From: an uncultured Coriobacteriaceae bacterium
Lineage (GTDB): Bacteria > Actinomycetota > Coriobacteriia > Coriobacteriales > Eggerthellaceae
Assembly: GCA_937937585.1 (NCBI GenBank)
Contig: CALDCB010000005.1
Coordinates: 1-64,000 of the forward strand
DNA: 64,000 bases
Reading direction: 5' to 3'
Positions within the stretch are counted from its first letter, which is position 1. The number at the start of each line of letters is the position of its first letter. The position numbers and the translations under genes were made by a program. Positions 17,750 through 27,000 of the stretch are shown one piece after another. The notes under the pieces are model-generated. The model searched no databases. It was not told the DNA's origin and saw only the letters and a list, made by a program, of their open reading frames with translations.

Positions 17750-17847
17750 CGGCTGTAATGAGGCTTATAGGACACCCTTCGTTCCATAAGACCCTTATTA
17801 GGCATGTGGTGATTGCGTGCAGCGTAGTGTCTGAATCGCAGCTTGGG

Positions 17848-17876
17848 TCGCAATGGCAATTAAGGTTCGCTATTAT
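17848..17876 (+). promoter_or_regulatory. Candidate rplJL promoter
   Basis: TCGCAA (17848-17853), 17 nt, TATTAT (17871-17876). This would give a leader of about 215 nt before rplJ, in line with the long leaders of L10 operons. The -35 is weak, so the assignment is tentative. Confidence 0.35.
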
Positions 17877-17995
17877 AGAACAGCTGCATTTCGATGTAGC
17901 TTGTTAGTGGAATTGTTCCGCTACCTAAGACAGCTGGTACCGAATGGTTCAAACGCGTTGCGGCCCGCCGAGGTGGTTAGCACATTAGTTAATGT

Positions 17996-18091
17996 CAACC
18001 CCTGCTGTCTTGGCGATGGCGGGGGTTGTTGCTTTTCAAGGGCTTTCAACCCCACCGACCAGGTGCGGAACCGAAGTGCTTGAAAAGGAGG
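17996..18091 (+). promoter_or_regulatory. Structured rplJ (L10) leader
   Basis: A 10-bp hairpin (17996-18005 with 18019-18028) is followed by a 9-nt perfect complement between 18032-18040 and 18079-18087. The second arm overlaps the first bases of the Shine-Dalgarno sequence AAAGGAGG (18084-18091), so pairing would hide the rplJ ribosome site. L10 leaders in bacteria are the binding site of the L10-L12 complex for feedback control of this operon. Pairing is seen in sequence; the control function is inferred. Confidence 0.6.
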
Positions 18092-18099
18092 TGTACTAC

Positions 18100-18621
18100 A
18101 TGCCAAACGCTCAGAATCAGGCGATGATGGCAGCGATCAAGGAGGATCTGGACGGCGTAGTTGCCATTTGGGCCGTCGACTATCGCGGTCTCACCGTCAA
18201 GGAGACTGAAGAGCTCCGTCGTTCCGTCCGCGAGGCCGACGCTTTCATGAAGGTGTACAAGAACACCATCATGCGCATCGCTCTCAAGGATCTGGACATG
18301 GCGAACATCGACGAGGTGCTCGACGGTCCTTCCGCATTCGTGTTCTGCAAGAACGATCCTGCTGCATCCGCAAAGGCGCTCAAGGACTTCGCTAAGGATC
18401 ACGAGAACCTGACGATCAAGGGCGGCATGATGGACGGCGCGTTCGTTACGGCTGCAGAGGTCGAGGCTATTGCCTCTCTGCCTTCCCGCGAGCAGCTGCT
18501 CGGCCAGATCGCCGGCGCTATCTCGGGTATCGCACGCGGCCTCGCTGTTACCGTCAGCGGTGTGTCCCGTGGTTTGGCTCAGACGATCAGCCAGGTCGCC
18601 GAGCAGAAGCCTGCTGCTTAA
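18100..18621 (+). CDS. rplJ: 50S ribosomal protein L10
   Basis: Protein at the base of the ribosomal stalk (173 residues); binds 23S rRNA and carries L7/L12 dimers on its C-terminal helix. The N-terminal RNA-binding domain includes VDYRGLTVKETEELR and the VYKNTIMRIAL motif. ATG 18100 follows AAAGGAGG by 8 nt; the in-frame extension upstream lies within the structured leader. Normal family length. Cotranscribed with rplL 90 nt downstream. Confidence 0.97.
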   Translation: MPNAQNQAMMAAIKEDLDGVVAIWAVDYRGLTVKETEELRRSVREADAFMKVYKNTIMRIALKDLDMANIDEVLDGPSAFVFCKNDPAASAKALKDFAKDHENLTIKGGMMDGAFVTAAEVEAIASLPSREQLLGQIAGAISGIARGLAVTVSGVSRGLAQTISQVAEQKPAA

Positions 18622-18711
18622 TGCAGGTTCGCGGCGGATGCCGCAGCGACGAAACGTCGCGACATTTGAATTTAAATCAGGCCGCATAGGCCGCTTTGAA
18701 AGGAATTTGAA

Positions 18712-19083
18712 ATGGCTCTGACCAACGAAGAGATTATCGAGGCCCTGAAGGAGAAGTCCCTGCTCGAGGCTTCTGAGCTCGTTAAGATGATCGAGGACAC
18801 CTTTGGTGTTTCCGCTGCTGCTCCTGCTGCTGTTGCAGTTGCTGCTGCTCCTGCTGAGGCTGCTGAAGAGAAGACCGATTTCGACGTCGTTCTCGAGGGC
18901 TTCGGCGACAACAAGATCGCTGTCATCAAGGTCGTTCGTGAGATCACCGGCCTTGGCCTGAAGGAAGCTAAGGAGACCGTCGAGAGCGCTCCTAAGGCTA
19001 TCAAGGAGGGCGCTTCCAAGGAGGAGGCCGAGGAGATCAAGGCCAAGCTCGAGGAAGCCGGCGCTGCCGTTACCTTGAAGTAA
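18712..19083 (+). CDS. rplL: 50S ribosomal protein L7/L12
   Basis: Stalk protein of 123 residues that recruits translation GTPases. It has the N-terminal dimerisation domain (NEEIIEALKEKSLLEASEL), an Ala/Pro-rich flexible hinge (about 38-55) and the C-terminal factor-binding domain with KIAVIKVVREITGLGLKEAK. Codon use is strongly biased, as expected of a highly expressed gene. A strong terminator follows. Confidence 0.97.
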   Translation: MALTNEEIIEALKEKSLLEASELVKMIEDTFGVSAAAPAAVAVAAAPAEAAEEKTDFDVVLEGFGDNKIAVIKVVREITGLGLKEAKETVESAPKAIKEGASKEEAEEIKAKLEEAGAAVTLK

Positions 19084-19134
19084 TTCGGATTCATCCGATC
19101 TTCTTGCCCGTTCGCTGCAAGGCGAGGGGTATTC

Positions 19135-19171
19135 AACAACCTGGAGGCATTTGCTTCCAGGTTGTTTTTTT
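19135..19171 (+). terminator. Intrinsic terminator of the rplJL operon
   Basis: An 11-bp stem (19135-19145 with 19156-19166) is followed by an uninterrupted T-run continuing to about 19171. Confidence 0.9.
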
Positions 19172-19213
19172 CTGCGATAATACGATCATGTAAGCGAATG
19201 AAAGGGGCCGACG

Positions 19214-20047
19214 ATGGAGATCCGTTATTTCGACTCGGCGTGGAACGATATCAAGAACTCGCCTGGTTGGTTTGGCAAGCTGGTGCTGTTGGCTCTTGTT
19301 GGAATGATCCCGATATTTGGTTGGATCGTTGTTGTTGGCTACATGTACGGATGGGCGCGAAGCATTGCCTGGGGCGTGCATTCGCCCATGCCGCAGCATA
19401 TTTTCGGCGAGCCCGACGACAAGCCCTATCGCCGTGGCTTCTACGCTTTGATCATTCTGCTTGTGATCGGATTGATTCCGGGTTTCGTTTCGGGATTCTC
19501 CGAGACGATCTATGGTTCGGGTGTCTCGTGGGGTGCAGTCTACGGCAGCCTTGTTTTCGACATTCTTGGATTTGCCCTATCTATTGCCGCGACGATTTTC
19601 GGCTCTATTTGTTGCGTGCGCATGGCTATTTACGATCGATTGAGCGCTGGATTCCAGTTCGGTCGCGTCGTGAAAATGATCAAGCAGGATACTAAGGGCG
19701 CTGCACGCCTTTTGGGTTTGAGCGTGGTCGCCGAGATCATCGCAGGCGTGGTGATTTTCATTGCAGTCATGATCGGCTCTTTCGTGGCCTTTGCTACGTT
19801 CGGCGTTGCTTTCTTCACTGCGTCCGCCACTGGTGCGGTGACATCAACCAGCGGTGCGGCAATGGCTTCGAGCGGTCTCATACTTTTGGTCGTGATCGGG
19901 TGCCTGGTTTTGGCGTTCGTGTCCGTCATGGCCGCCCTCTTCGCGAACCTGTTGATCGTTCGTGCAACGGGCTACTGGGTCTATCAGTTCGACGTCCCTC
20001 AGTGGGGTAAGCAGGATGATCCTATGCCGTTCGAACGCGATGTTTAG
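19214..20047 (+). CDS. DUF4013-type integral membrane protein
   Basis: 277 residues with about five or six hydrophobic segments, beginning near residues 20-45. The start (MEIRYFDSAWNDIKNSPGW) and the following GWARSIAWG segment resemble DUF4013 membrane proteins of unknown function found in Firmicutes, Actinobacteria and Archaea. No catalytic residues stand out. GAAAGGGG lies about 8 nt before the ATG. Stands alone between two terminators; function not predictable. Confidence 0.65.
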   Translation: MEIRYFDSAWNDIKNSPGWFGKLVLLALVGMIPIFGWIVVVGYMYGWARSIAWGVHSPMPQHIFGEPDDKPYRRGFYALIILLVIGLIPGFVSGFSETIYGSGVSWGAVYGSLVFDILGFALSIAATIFGSICCVRMAIYDRLSAGFQFGRVVKMIKQDTKGAARLLGLSVVAEIIAGVVIFIAVMIGSFVAFATFGVAFFTASATGAVTSTSGAAMASSGLILLVVIGCLVLAFVSVMAALFANLLIVRATGYWVYQFDVPQWGKQDDPMPFERDV

Positions 20048-20114
20048 TATTTGGAATGCACCCTTCGGCGAGGGCTTTAGTCGGTAAGCAAGACCCTTGG
20101 CGTTTAATCAAAGT

Positions 20115-20156
20115 AGGAAAGGCCAGCGAACTGATCGCTGGCCTTTCCTTTTTGGT
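20115..20156 (+). terminator. Strong terminator between convergent genes
   Basis: A 15-bp perfect stem (20115-20129 with 20135-20149), 5-nt loop, followed by TTTTT on the plus strand. It ends the DUF4013 transcript. On the minus strand the tail (ACTTTG) is poorer, so it only partly terminates the metal-efflux operon. Confidence 0.9.
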
Positions 20157-20179
20157 GTCATGTTCTGATTGGCGCGGTG

Positions 20180-22099
20180 CTAATGAGATGCTTTCAGCGC
20201 GCGCATAGAGTTTAGGATGGCGAGAACTGACACGCCGACGTCTCCGAAAACGGCCAGCCACATGGTGGCGATACCGATGAACGGAAGCGCGAGGATCATG
20301 ATGACGATCTTGACGCCGATGGCGAAGACGATGTTCTGCCACACGATGCGCATTGTTTTACGTGCGATTTTGATTGCGTCGCCGATCTTGGAGGGCTTAT
20401 CGTCCATAAGAACGATGTCGGCGGCTTCGATTGCTGCGTCAGAGCCCATCGCACCCATGGCAATGCCGATGTCGGCGCGCATAAGAACCGGGGCGTCGTT
20501 GATACCGTCTCCCACAAAAGCCACCTTGCCTTTGCCCGACTCGGATGCGATAAGGTGTTCGACGTTGGCAACCTTATCTTGCGGCATGAGCTGCGCGCGA
20601 TATTCGTCGATGCCAAGTTCTTTTGCGACAGCTGCGGCGACTTCCTCACGATCGCCAGTGAGCATGACGGTTTTCGAGACGCCAGCGGCATGAAGCGCCT
20701 CGATTGTCGCTTTCGCATCGTCTTTGATTACGTCGGCGATCACGATATGGCCGATATAGGTTCCGTCAAGGGCAACGTGGAGAATGGTTCCAACCAGCTC
20801 GCAGTCATGGAAGGGGATGCCGCTTTCTTTCATGAGCTTGTCGTTTCCAACAAGGACCTTATGTGTGTCGACCGTGGCGGCAACGCCCTTGCCCGAGCGC
20901 TCTTCGACCTTAGCGATATGGGTTTGGTCGATGGCGCCCGAGTAACTTTCTTTGACAGACAGCGCGATGGGGTGATCGGAATAGGCTTCTGCGTGCGCTG
21001 CATACGAAAGCACGAGGTCGGGATCGACGCCCGCTTCGGTGTGAACGGCAACAACGTTGAAGGAGCCGTTTGTAAGCGTGCCCGTCTTGTCGAAGACGAC
21101 GGTGTTAACCGCCCCAAGGGTTTCCAGATAGCTTGAACCTTTCACCAGAACGCCGATACGGCTTGCGGCGCCGATTCCGCTGAAGAACGAAAGCGGAACG
21201 GAGATGACCAGTGCGCATGGGCAACTGACGACCAGGAAGACAAGGGCTCCCTGCACGCTTGCCGTAAGGGTTGAGCCGAAGAACGGGCTGACGACGGCGA
21301 TGAGGGCGGCAAGTCCGACGACGATGGGGGTGTAGTAGCGGGCGAAGCGCGAGATGAAGTTTTCGGTGCGCGCCTTTTTCTCGCTGGCGTTTTCCACGAG
21401 CTCGAGAATGCGTTGTACGGTGGATTCGCCATATGGTTTGGTGGTGCGGACGCGAAGAACGCCGGTCATGTTCACGCAACCGGAAATAACCTCGCCGCCT
21501 TCTTCTACCACGCGCGGCACGGATTCTCCGGTTAAGGCACTGGTGTCGAGCTGGCTGCTTCCTTCGATCACGACACCGTCAAGCGGCACGCGCTCACCAG
21601 GCTTCACGACGATGACATCGCCGACCTTCACTTCGCCAGGGTCGACTTGGGCAAGCTCGCCGTTATCGGATTCGACGTTCGCGTAATCAGGGGCGATGTC
21701 CATCATTTCCGAGATCGAGCGCCTGGTTCTATTGGTTGCGTAGCTTTCAAATAGCTCGCCTACCTGGTAGAACAGCATAACGGCAGCGCCTTCGGCCATG
21801 TGCGGTTCAGCTTCGGGGAACAAGACGAGTGCGAATGCGCCGATGGTGGCAATGGCCATGAGCAAGTTCTCGTCGAAAGGTTGTTTGTGGATGATGCCAT
21901 GCCAGGCTTTACCGAGAACGTCGTAACCGGCGATGAGATAGGGGACAAGAAAGGCTGCGAACTCGAACCAGAGGCCGTAGGGTAGCTGGTCGAAAATGTT
22001 AACGACGTCGTCAAGCACGATAAGAGCAAAGAAGATCGTTAGCGCTACGACGATGCGGTTGCGTTTCTTGCGCTGCTTTTTCGTAAGGCCTTGGGACAT
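20180..22099 (-). CDS. P1B-type heavy-metal ATPase (Zn/Cd/Pb efflux)
   Basis: ATP-driven metal exporter, 639 residues. It has the P-type motifs TGES, DKTGTLTNG (phosphorylated Asp) and GDGINDAPVL, the transport motif CPC in VSCPCALVIS, and DVGVSVLAILNSMRAL in the last helix; this Asp matches the metal-site Asp of Zn2+/Cd2+ pumps (PIB-2). There is no N-terminal metal-binding (HMA) domain: it begins almost directly at the first membrane helices. An HMA protein is encoded separately just upstream. AAGGAG precedes the ATG. Third gene of the ArsR-HMA-ATPase operon. Confidence 0.92.
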   Translation of the reverse strand: MSQGLTKKQRKKRNRIVVALTIFFALIVLDDVVNIFDQLPYGLWFEFAAFLVPYLIAGYDVLGKAWHGIIHKQPFDENLLMAIATIGAFALVLFPEAEPHMAEGAAVMLFYQVGELFESYATNRTRRSISEMMDIAPDYANVESDNGELAQVDPGEVKVGDVIVVKPGERVPLDGVVIEGSSQLDTSALTGESVPRVVEEGGEVISGCVNMTGVLRVRTTKPYGESTVQRILELVENASEKKARTENFISRFARYYTPIVVGLAALIAVVSPFFGSTLTASVQGALVFLVVSCPCALVISVPLSFFSGIGAASRIGVLVKGSSYLETLGAVNTVVFDKTGTLTNGSFNVVAVHTEAGVDPDLVLSYAAHAEAYSDHPIALSVKESYSGAIDQTHIAKVEERSGKGVAATVDTHKVLVGNDKLMKESGIPFHDCELVGTILHVALDGTYIGHIVIADVIKDDAKATIEALHAAGVSKTVMLTGDREEVAAAVAKELGIDEYRAQLMPQDKVANVEHLIASESGKGKVAFVGDGINDAPVLMRADIGIAMGAMGSDAAIEAADIVLMDDKPSKIGDAIKIARKTMRIVWQNIVFAIGVKIVIMILALPFIGIATMWLAVFGDVGVSVLAILNSMRALKASH

Positions 22100-22132
22100 G
22101 GTGGCTCCTTAAGTGAAAAAAGGGGAAAGACG

Positions 22133-22174
22133 AACGGCAAGGCGCGGCGCAGGGTTTGCACGGGCCTTGCCGTT
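22133..22174 (-). terminator. Intercistronic hairpin between HMA gene and ATPase
   Basis: An 11-bp perfect stem (22133-22143 with 22164-22174) with a 20-nt loop. On the minus-strand transcript it is followed by CGTCTTTCCCCTTTTTTC. The U-run starts late, so it may be a partial terminator or an RNA-processing/stability element that lowers ATPase relative to HMA expression. Confidence 0.5.
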
Positions 22175-22218
22175 GGTGTTGACAAGTTGGTTAAATGTGT
22201 CGGTGTGGTCGGGCGCTC

Positions 22219-22437
22219 TTAAGCCAGAACCTCGCAGTCGGGCTCGACGTCGTTGAAGACCTTCACTGATTCCTTCACGATGCTGTCGAACTTGTCATCG
22301 GCGGCATCCAAGGTGAATTTCATGGTCATGGCGTTGATGCTGACGCTGTTGACGCCATCGATCTTGCTGATCTTGTCCTGGATCTTGCCGGCGCAGTTCG
22401 CGCAGATCTCGCCGTCGAGTTTGATTGCCTTACGCAT
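22219..22437 (-). CDS. Free-standing heavy-metal-associated (HMA) domain protein
   Basis: A 72-residue ferredoxin-like metal-binding protein, with the metal motif CANC after GEI and the fold-typical IDGVNSVSINAMTMKFTLD. It resembles the N-terminal domain of CadA/ZntA pumps more than the copper chaperone CopZ, which usually has MTCGHC. Placed directly upstream of a pump lacking this domain, it most likely delivers or buffers the metal for that ATPase. A possible alternative is a general metal chaperone. Confidence 0.85.
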   Translation of the reverse strand: MRKAIKLDGEICANCAGKIQDKISKIDGVNSVSINAMTMKFTLDAADDKFDSIVKESVKVFNDVEPDCEVLA

Positions 22438-22542
22438 GCTGATTCCTTCCAGTGGTTATTGATAGGGTTGTTGGTTATCGCGGGTGACCGCGTGGTTCCT
22501 GAGGGGTGTGATGCTTGCGATAGGGTCCATGTGCGCTCGCTG

Positions 22543-22908
22543 TCATTCGCAAACGTGCGTCAAGCCTTGATCAAGCATGGTGTGGACGTGGCTGTCGGAA
22601 AGCGAGTAGACGACGTTTTTGCCGTCGCGCTGGAATTTGACAAGGCGCGATTGCTTCAAGATGCGCAACTGGTGAGAGACGGCGCTTTGGGAAGCGCCTA
22701 CTGTTTCGGCGATGTCTGCAACGCAAAGTTCACCGTTCATCAGCGCGAACAGGATCTTGATGCGTGTGGTGTCAGAGAAGATCTTGAATAGATCGGCGAG
22801 ATCATAGAGGATTTCCTCGTCGGGGAGCTCGCTTTCAAAATCCTCGGTTGACGTGCATGTTTTATGCTGGCAGATCTCTGGATCGTCGTGGTCGTGCGGT
22901 ACGCTCAT
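22543..22908 (-). CDS. ArsR/SmtB-family metal-sensing repressor
   Basis: Winged-helix repressor of 121 residues. The DNA-binding helix is GASQSAVSHQLRILKQSRLV. The C-terminal helix contains D-x-H-x10-H-x2-E (from DSHVHTM to HVCE), the alpha5 Zn2+ site of SmtB/CzrA/ZiaR. An N-terminal HDHDDPEICQHKTC stretch plus the ELCV motif of helix alpha3 suggest a second, CadC-like site for Cd/Pb/Zn. I chose ATG 22908 (AAAGGA 5 nt upstream) rather than the in-frame 22932. The palindrome just upstream is the expected operator, so it represses its own operon. Confidence 0.93.
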   Translation of the reverse strand: MSVPHDHDDPEICQHKTCTSTEDFESELPDEEILYDLADLFKIFSDTTRIKILFALMNGELCVADIAETVGASQSAVSHQLRILKQSRLVKFQRDGKNVVYSLSDSHVHTMLDQGLTHVCE

Positions 22909-22925
22909 GATCATCCTTTCACGTA

Positions 22926-22955
22926 TCGTCATATGAACAATCGTTCATATGACGA
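22926..22955 (-). promoter_or_regulatory. ArsR-type operator palindrome
   Basis: A perfect inverted repeat with 13-bp arms (22926-22938 and 22943-22955) around AATC, containing the ATATGAAC...GTTCATAT core typical of SmtB/ArsR operators. It lies between the -10 and the start codon of the repressor gene, over the expected transcription start, so bound repressor would block initiation until metal releases it. Confidence 0.88.
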
Positions 22956-22959
22956 TTTC

Positions 22960-22987
22960 AGTATAGACCGTAGAGGGGGAGAGTCAA
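22960..22987 (-). promoter_or_regulatory. Promoter of the metal-efflux operon
   Basis: On the minus strand TTGACT (22987-22982), 16 nt, TATACT (22965-22960). Close to sigma-70 consensus. The operator palindrome begins 4 nt downstream. Confidence 0.85.
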
Positions 22988-23049
22988 GCGTTTGGTAGAG
23001 ACGGGCCGATGATATTCGCCGAATGGGCTCATGGGGAAAGGCTGGGAGT

Positions 23050-23079
23050 TTTACGGCAACCCTCCTATTGCCTTATCAT
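23050..23079 (+). promoter_or_regulatory. Candidate murB promoter
   Basis: TTTACG (23050-23055), 18 nt, TATCAT (23074-23079), 33 nt before the murB ATG. The region between this and the divergent repressor promoter (22988-23049) shows nothing further. Confidence 0.45.
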
Positions 23080-23112
23080 GTGGGGAAATGATCTCAATCG
23101 AAAGGCTGCCGC

Positions 23113-24075
23113 ATGGTTTCGGAGCAAGGTTTCAAAAGTGTTTCCCCCGAGTTTGTTAAGAGGCTTTGCGAGATTTCGGGCAATGAGGGCGTGCTTGTTG
23201 ATGCGCCCCTGTCTGACTATACGACGTTTCGTATTGGCGGCCCCGCCGAGGTTTTGGTTCTTCCTTCAAGTACGGAAGAAGTTGCGGCTGTAGTGGCGGC
23301 TTGTCGTGAATTCGGAGCTGAGTGGCGCGTGATGGGTCTTGGCAGCGACTTGCTGATCTCTGACGCGGGCTTGCCCGGGGTGACCATTAGGTTGGCCGAG
23401 AATCTCAGCAGCGTTAAGGTCGAGGGCGATGTTCTTGTCGCTGAGGCTGGTGCTTCAAACGAACAAGTCGCCCAAGCGGCGCTCGAAGCTGGCCTTGCGG
23501 GCTATGAGTTCGCAAGTGGGATTCCTGGCTCTATCGGCGGGGCTGCCATCATGGATGCTGGAGCATACGGCGGCGAGTTCAAGGACGTCGCCGTTTCCCT
23601 TTCTTGTCTGACGCGAGAGGGCGAGCTAGTCGAGATCTCAGCAGAAGAGGCTGCGTGGGGCTATCGCAGGAGCATGATGTCCGATGAAGACATGGTTGTT
23701 TTGAGTGCGACGCTTCAGCTTCGTTTCGACGACCCTACAGCCATTAAAGAGCGCATGGATGACCTAGAGGCGCGCAGGCTTGAGAAGCAGCCCCTTGAGC
23801 TTCCGAGCGCAGGCTCAACTTTTAAGCGTCCTGAGGGGTATTACGCGGGCAAGCTGATTCAAGACGCGGGCTTGCAGGGTTTCCGCATCGGTGGGGCGGA
23901 AGTGTCTCGCAAGCACGCCGGCTTCGTTGTGAACATCGGAGGCGCGACGGCCTCCGATGTCGTTAACCTTATCCATGCCGTTCAGCAGGAGGTTTTTGAC
24001 GATGTCGGCGTTCGGCTTGAGCCCGAGGTTCGCATGTGGGGCTTCGACGGGCCCGAAACCGAACGCGGCGAATAG
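23113..24075 (+). CDS. murB: UDP-N-acetylenolpyruvoylglucosamine reductase
   Basis: FAD/NADPH enzyme that reduces the enolpyruvyl ether to UDP-N-acetylmuramate in peptidoglycan precursor synthesis; cytoplasmic. 320 residues. FAD-binding signatures YTTFRIGGPA and GLGSDLLISDAG are at about 35-80, and PGSIGGAAIMDAGAYG at about 138. The catalytic Ser lies in SAGSTFKRP and the general acid Glu in EPEVRMWG, as in type II MurB. GAAAGG is 8 nt before the ATG. Single gene, convergent with the surface-protein gene. Confidence 0.95.
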   Translation: MVSEQGFKSVSPEFVKRLCEISGNEGVLVDAPLSDYTTFRIGGPAEVLVLPSSTEEVAAVVAACREFGAEWRVMGLGSDLLISDAGLPGVTIRLAENLSSVKVEGDVLVAEAGASNEQVAQAALEAGLAGYEFASGIPGSIGGAAIMDAGAYGGEFKDVAVSLSCLTREGELVEISAEEAAWGYRRSMMSDEDMVVLSATLQLRFDDPTAIKERMDDLEARRLEKQPLELPSAGSTFKRPEGYYAGKLIQDAGLQGFRIGGAEVSRKHAGFVVNIGGATASDVVNLIHAVQQEVFDDVGVRLEPEVRMWGFDGPETERGE

Positions 24076-24086
24076 CGTCGAGAGGG

Positions 24087-27000
24087 TTAGCCTCGACGGC
24101 ACCTTATGGCGACGGCCGCGGTGACGATGCCGACAGCTGCAACGGTTAGAAGGCCGCCAATTGCAATTTTCATCGGGTCTCCCGTTTTCGTGAGACCAGG
24201 CTTTTTGCCGGGCGCTTCAGCTTTCGGCGCAGGATAAGAGACCGATTGGGGTTTGCTGGATGCGTCCTCATGTGCTGCAATCAACGTGTTCTCGTCTTTG
24301 ACTCGTTCGAAAACCACTGCGGTTTTCCCTTCGAGTTTGGCGGAATCGACAGAGATGGCAACCTCGACCTCCCCGTTCGGCGCGTCGGGAATGAAATCCA
24401 TCGAGTTGCTGCCGATCTCTTCTCGATCGGCGCTTTTGCCGTCCTCTGCGACGATATGGGCCGAGCCCGTTACAGAGTATTTCTTTCCGGGCGTGAGGTT
24501 TTCAAAGCGAATGACGTCGACGATGGTCGAGTTTTTGGCGATGCTGCCCTCGTGCGACGCGGTCTTTCCATCGCGCGCCAAAGTCATAATCGAGGGGACC
24601 GTCAGAGTCTGCTCCTTTGCGTTGATGTCTGCATGCGCGGCGACGAGCGTTTCGCCGTCGTAGCACTCCTCGAACATGACGATGGTTTCGCCTTTCAGTT
24701 TTGAAGGATCTATCTCGATCTTCACGTCTGCGGTTCCGGAGGTGGTGTCGGCCGTGAAGCTTGCTTGGGCGCAGATTTCTGTTCCTTCTTCCGTTTTAAG
24801 GGCGCCTGCATCGGTGATCGTGCCGTCTTCGGAAATGCTGGCAAGATGCGGGGTCGCCTGCAGGGTGTAGGTTTTCCCTTCGATTAGATTTCGGTACTTC
24901 ACGGTGTCGATGATGGTCGCTTTGCCAAGAACCGAGGGGACCTCGTTGCTGTCCGACTCGTTGCAGCGCGCCGTCGTTGCGATCGTGGGGAACGAGATGG
25001 ATTGATCGTCGTCGGAGATGTTTGCATGTTCGGTTAGCACGATGCCATTGTCAGTCAGTTTTTCGTAGGCGACGACGGTTTCACCTGCAAGATCCGGCGC
25101 TTCGAAGCTAAAGGCGACGGACGCTGTCCCATGGCTTGATTCCGGTACGAATAGTTGAGACGAGCGGATTTCGAAACCGTTCTTATCGACAGCGATGCCG
25201 GAATCGATGCCGTCTTTGCTTCTCACGTGCAGCTCTCCTTCGATAGAGTATGGCTTACCGGGCGCCAGGCCCTCAAAGGAGACCTCGTCAACGAGAACGA
25301 TTTTGCCCTCGGCCGAAGGTGTGGCGCCTGCATTCTTGTTGCAAAGATTGGTTTTGATCGAGGGGAACCAAACGGTTTGCTTTTCGTCGGTGATGTCTGA
25401 ATGCTCTGCCGCTACGTTGCCGTCGACCTCAAGCGTCTCGAAGGCGACCACAGCGGAGGCGTCGATGGCGGAGGCGTCGAAGGTGAATTCGACATTGGCG
25501 GCGCCTTCGGGAGCGGAGGCCTCGAAGGTCGTTTCGGCGGTCACTTCGCTGCCATCGGCATCGCGGATGGCTCCGGCGTCGGTTTTGTTTCCGTCGGAGT
25601 CTTCTTGCATTGCGTGTAACGTTCCTTTGATCGTGTAGGTCTTTCCAGGAGTGAGCCCGTTGTAAGCGACTTCGTCGATGAGAGTGACACCCGCGCCTTG
25701 CGCGCTGGCGTGTCCCCCATTAAGCGTTGCGAGTTCGGTTCTGATGGAAGGTCCGGGATTGTCGTCGACGGTTCCTAGGTCGAGGTTCGTCTTATCGCGC
25801 GAGACTGTGATAGTGAAAGAGACGAGAGCTTTGTCGGCATTCGCCTTGCAAGGGATCTCTTCGACGACGTATGTGTCATAGGGGAGCGCGCCAAGCGAGT
25901 CGTCGGGTTCTGTAGTGATGTCCGTACGACCCGAGAACCAGATGCCTGTGCGAGAGTCCGGCTTGACGTCGACGATGCCGGTGTTGTCGCTCGAGTCGGC
26001 CTTGGGGCCGATCTCGGTGTCGGCGATCCGGTCGTTCGCGTTCGTCTCGTGCGTGTGGGGATTCCAGTTGGCGGAGGTGTCGACCATGCCGTTCTCGTCG
26101 GAGACGACGACATGCGATTCGCCGGTGGTCTTGCTGGTGATCAGGAACGGAACGTCGGCAAGTCGTTCCATCGTACGGCCGTCGACCTTGCTGAACGAGA
26201 AGTCGCCCCTCTTCACCTGATCGTCAACGGAGTTGGCGGTGCTGGTGAGGTCGTAGACAGCTTCTTCGCGAATCTGGACTGTTTTGCTCCACGAACGCGA
26301 GTTCGCGTCCAGCAAGTACCCGTCAGGGGCTTTCGTTTCCGTGACGATGTAGGTGCCGAAGGGGAGGGCGTTCTCGGTCGTGCGTGCGCAACCGTTCTCG
26401 TCGGTTTCGATGGCTGCAACCACGCTGCCAGGCAAGAATTCGATGCCGTCAACTACGACGGATGCTGCGGAGTCGTTCACGATGCTGAAGACCGCCCCTG
26501 CGAGCGTTGCGGATCCCGAGGGAAGATGCCCGCCGTTCTCGCGGTCGATCTTGCCGACGGCGATTCCGCCGCGTTGAACCTGCTCGGATATGGAAGGAGC
26601 GCTGAACGCGAAGACGCTTTCTTCGGTGCCGCCTCCCGTCACATTGGCAAGGTGGTCGGAGGAGTCGCTGATCAAATAGCCTTGAGGGGCCATGACCTCG
26701 CGAATGATCAGCGTTCCTAGGGGCAGCGCAAGCTGCCCGTCGGTTGTGGTGAACGGGGAGTCGCCGGAGACGAAATAGGGTTCGGTTGAGATTATGCTGC
26801 CGTCAGGGCCGTGCACGGGAAACGTGCTGTCCGGGGAGGTGGGGTTGATTCGGCCGCTCTCGTCGGTTTGCATGATCCAGACGCGCTTCGCGACGCCGGA
26901 GTTCGCTGCGGCTTCTGCTTCGGTGCGCGAAGAGTACTGGCCACCGTAGAACGAGAACTCGAACTGCGCTTTCGCGAGCGATGCGTCTCCTTGTGCTTCG

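Noticed and set aside
22931..22950. GAAC-N4-GTTC inside the metal operon palindrome taken as a LexA box
   Set aside because: The 13-bp arms, the adjacent ArsR-type sensor and its position fit an SmtB-type operator much better. It also shows that GAAC-N4-GTTC alone is weak evidence.
23009..23293. Plus-strand ORF overlapping the start of murB
   Set aside because: Overlaps murB in another frame and lacks a ribosome site and family similarity.
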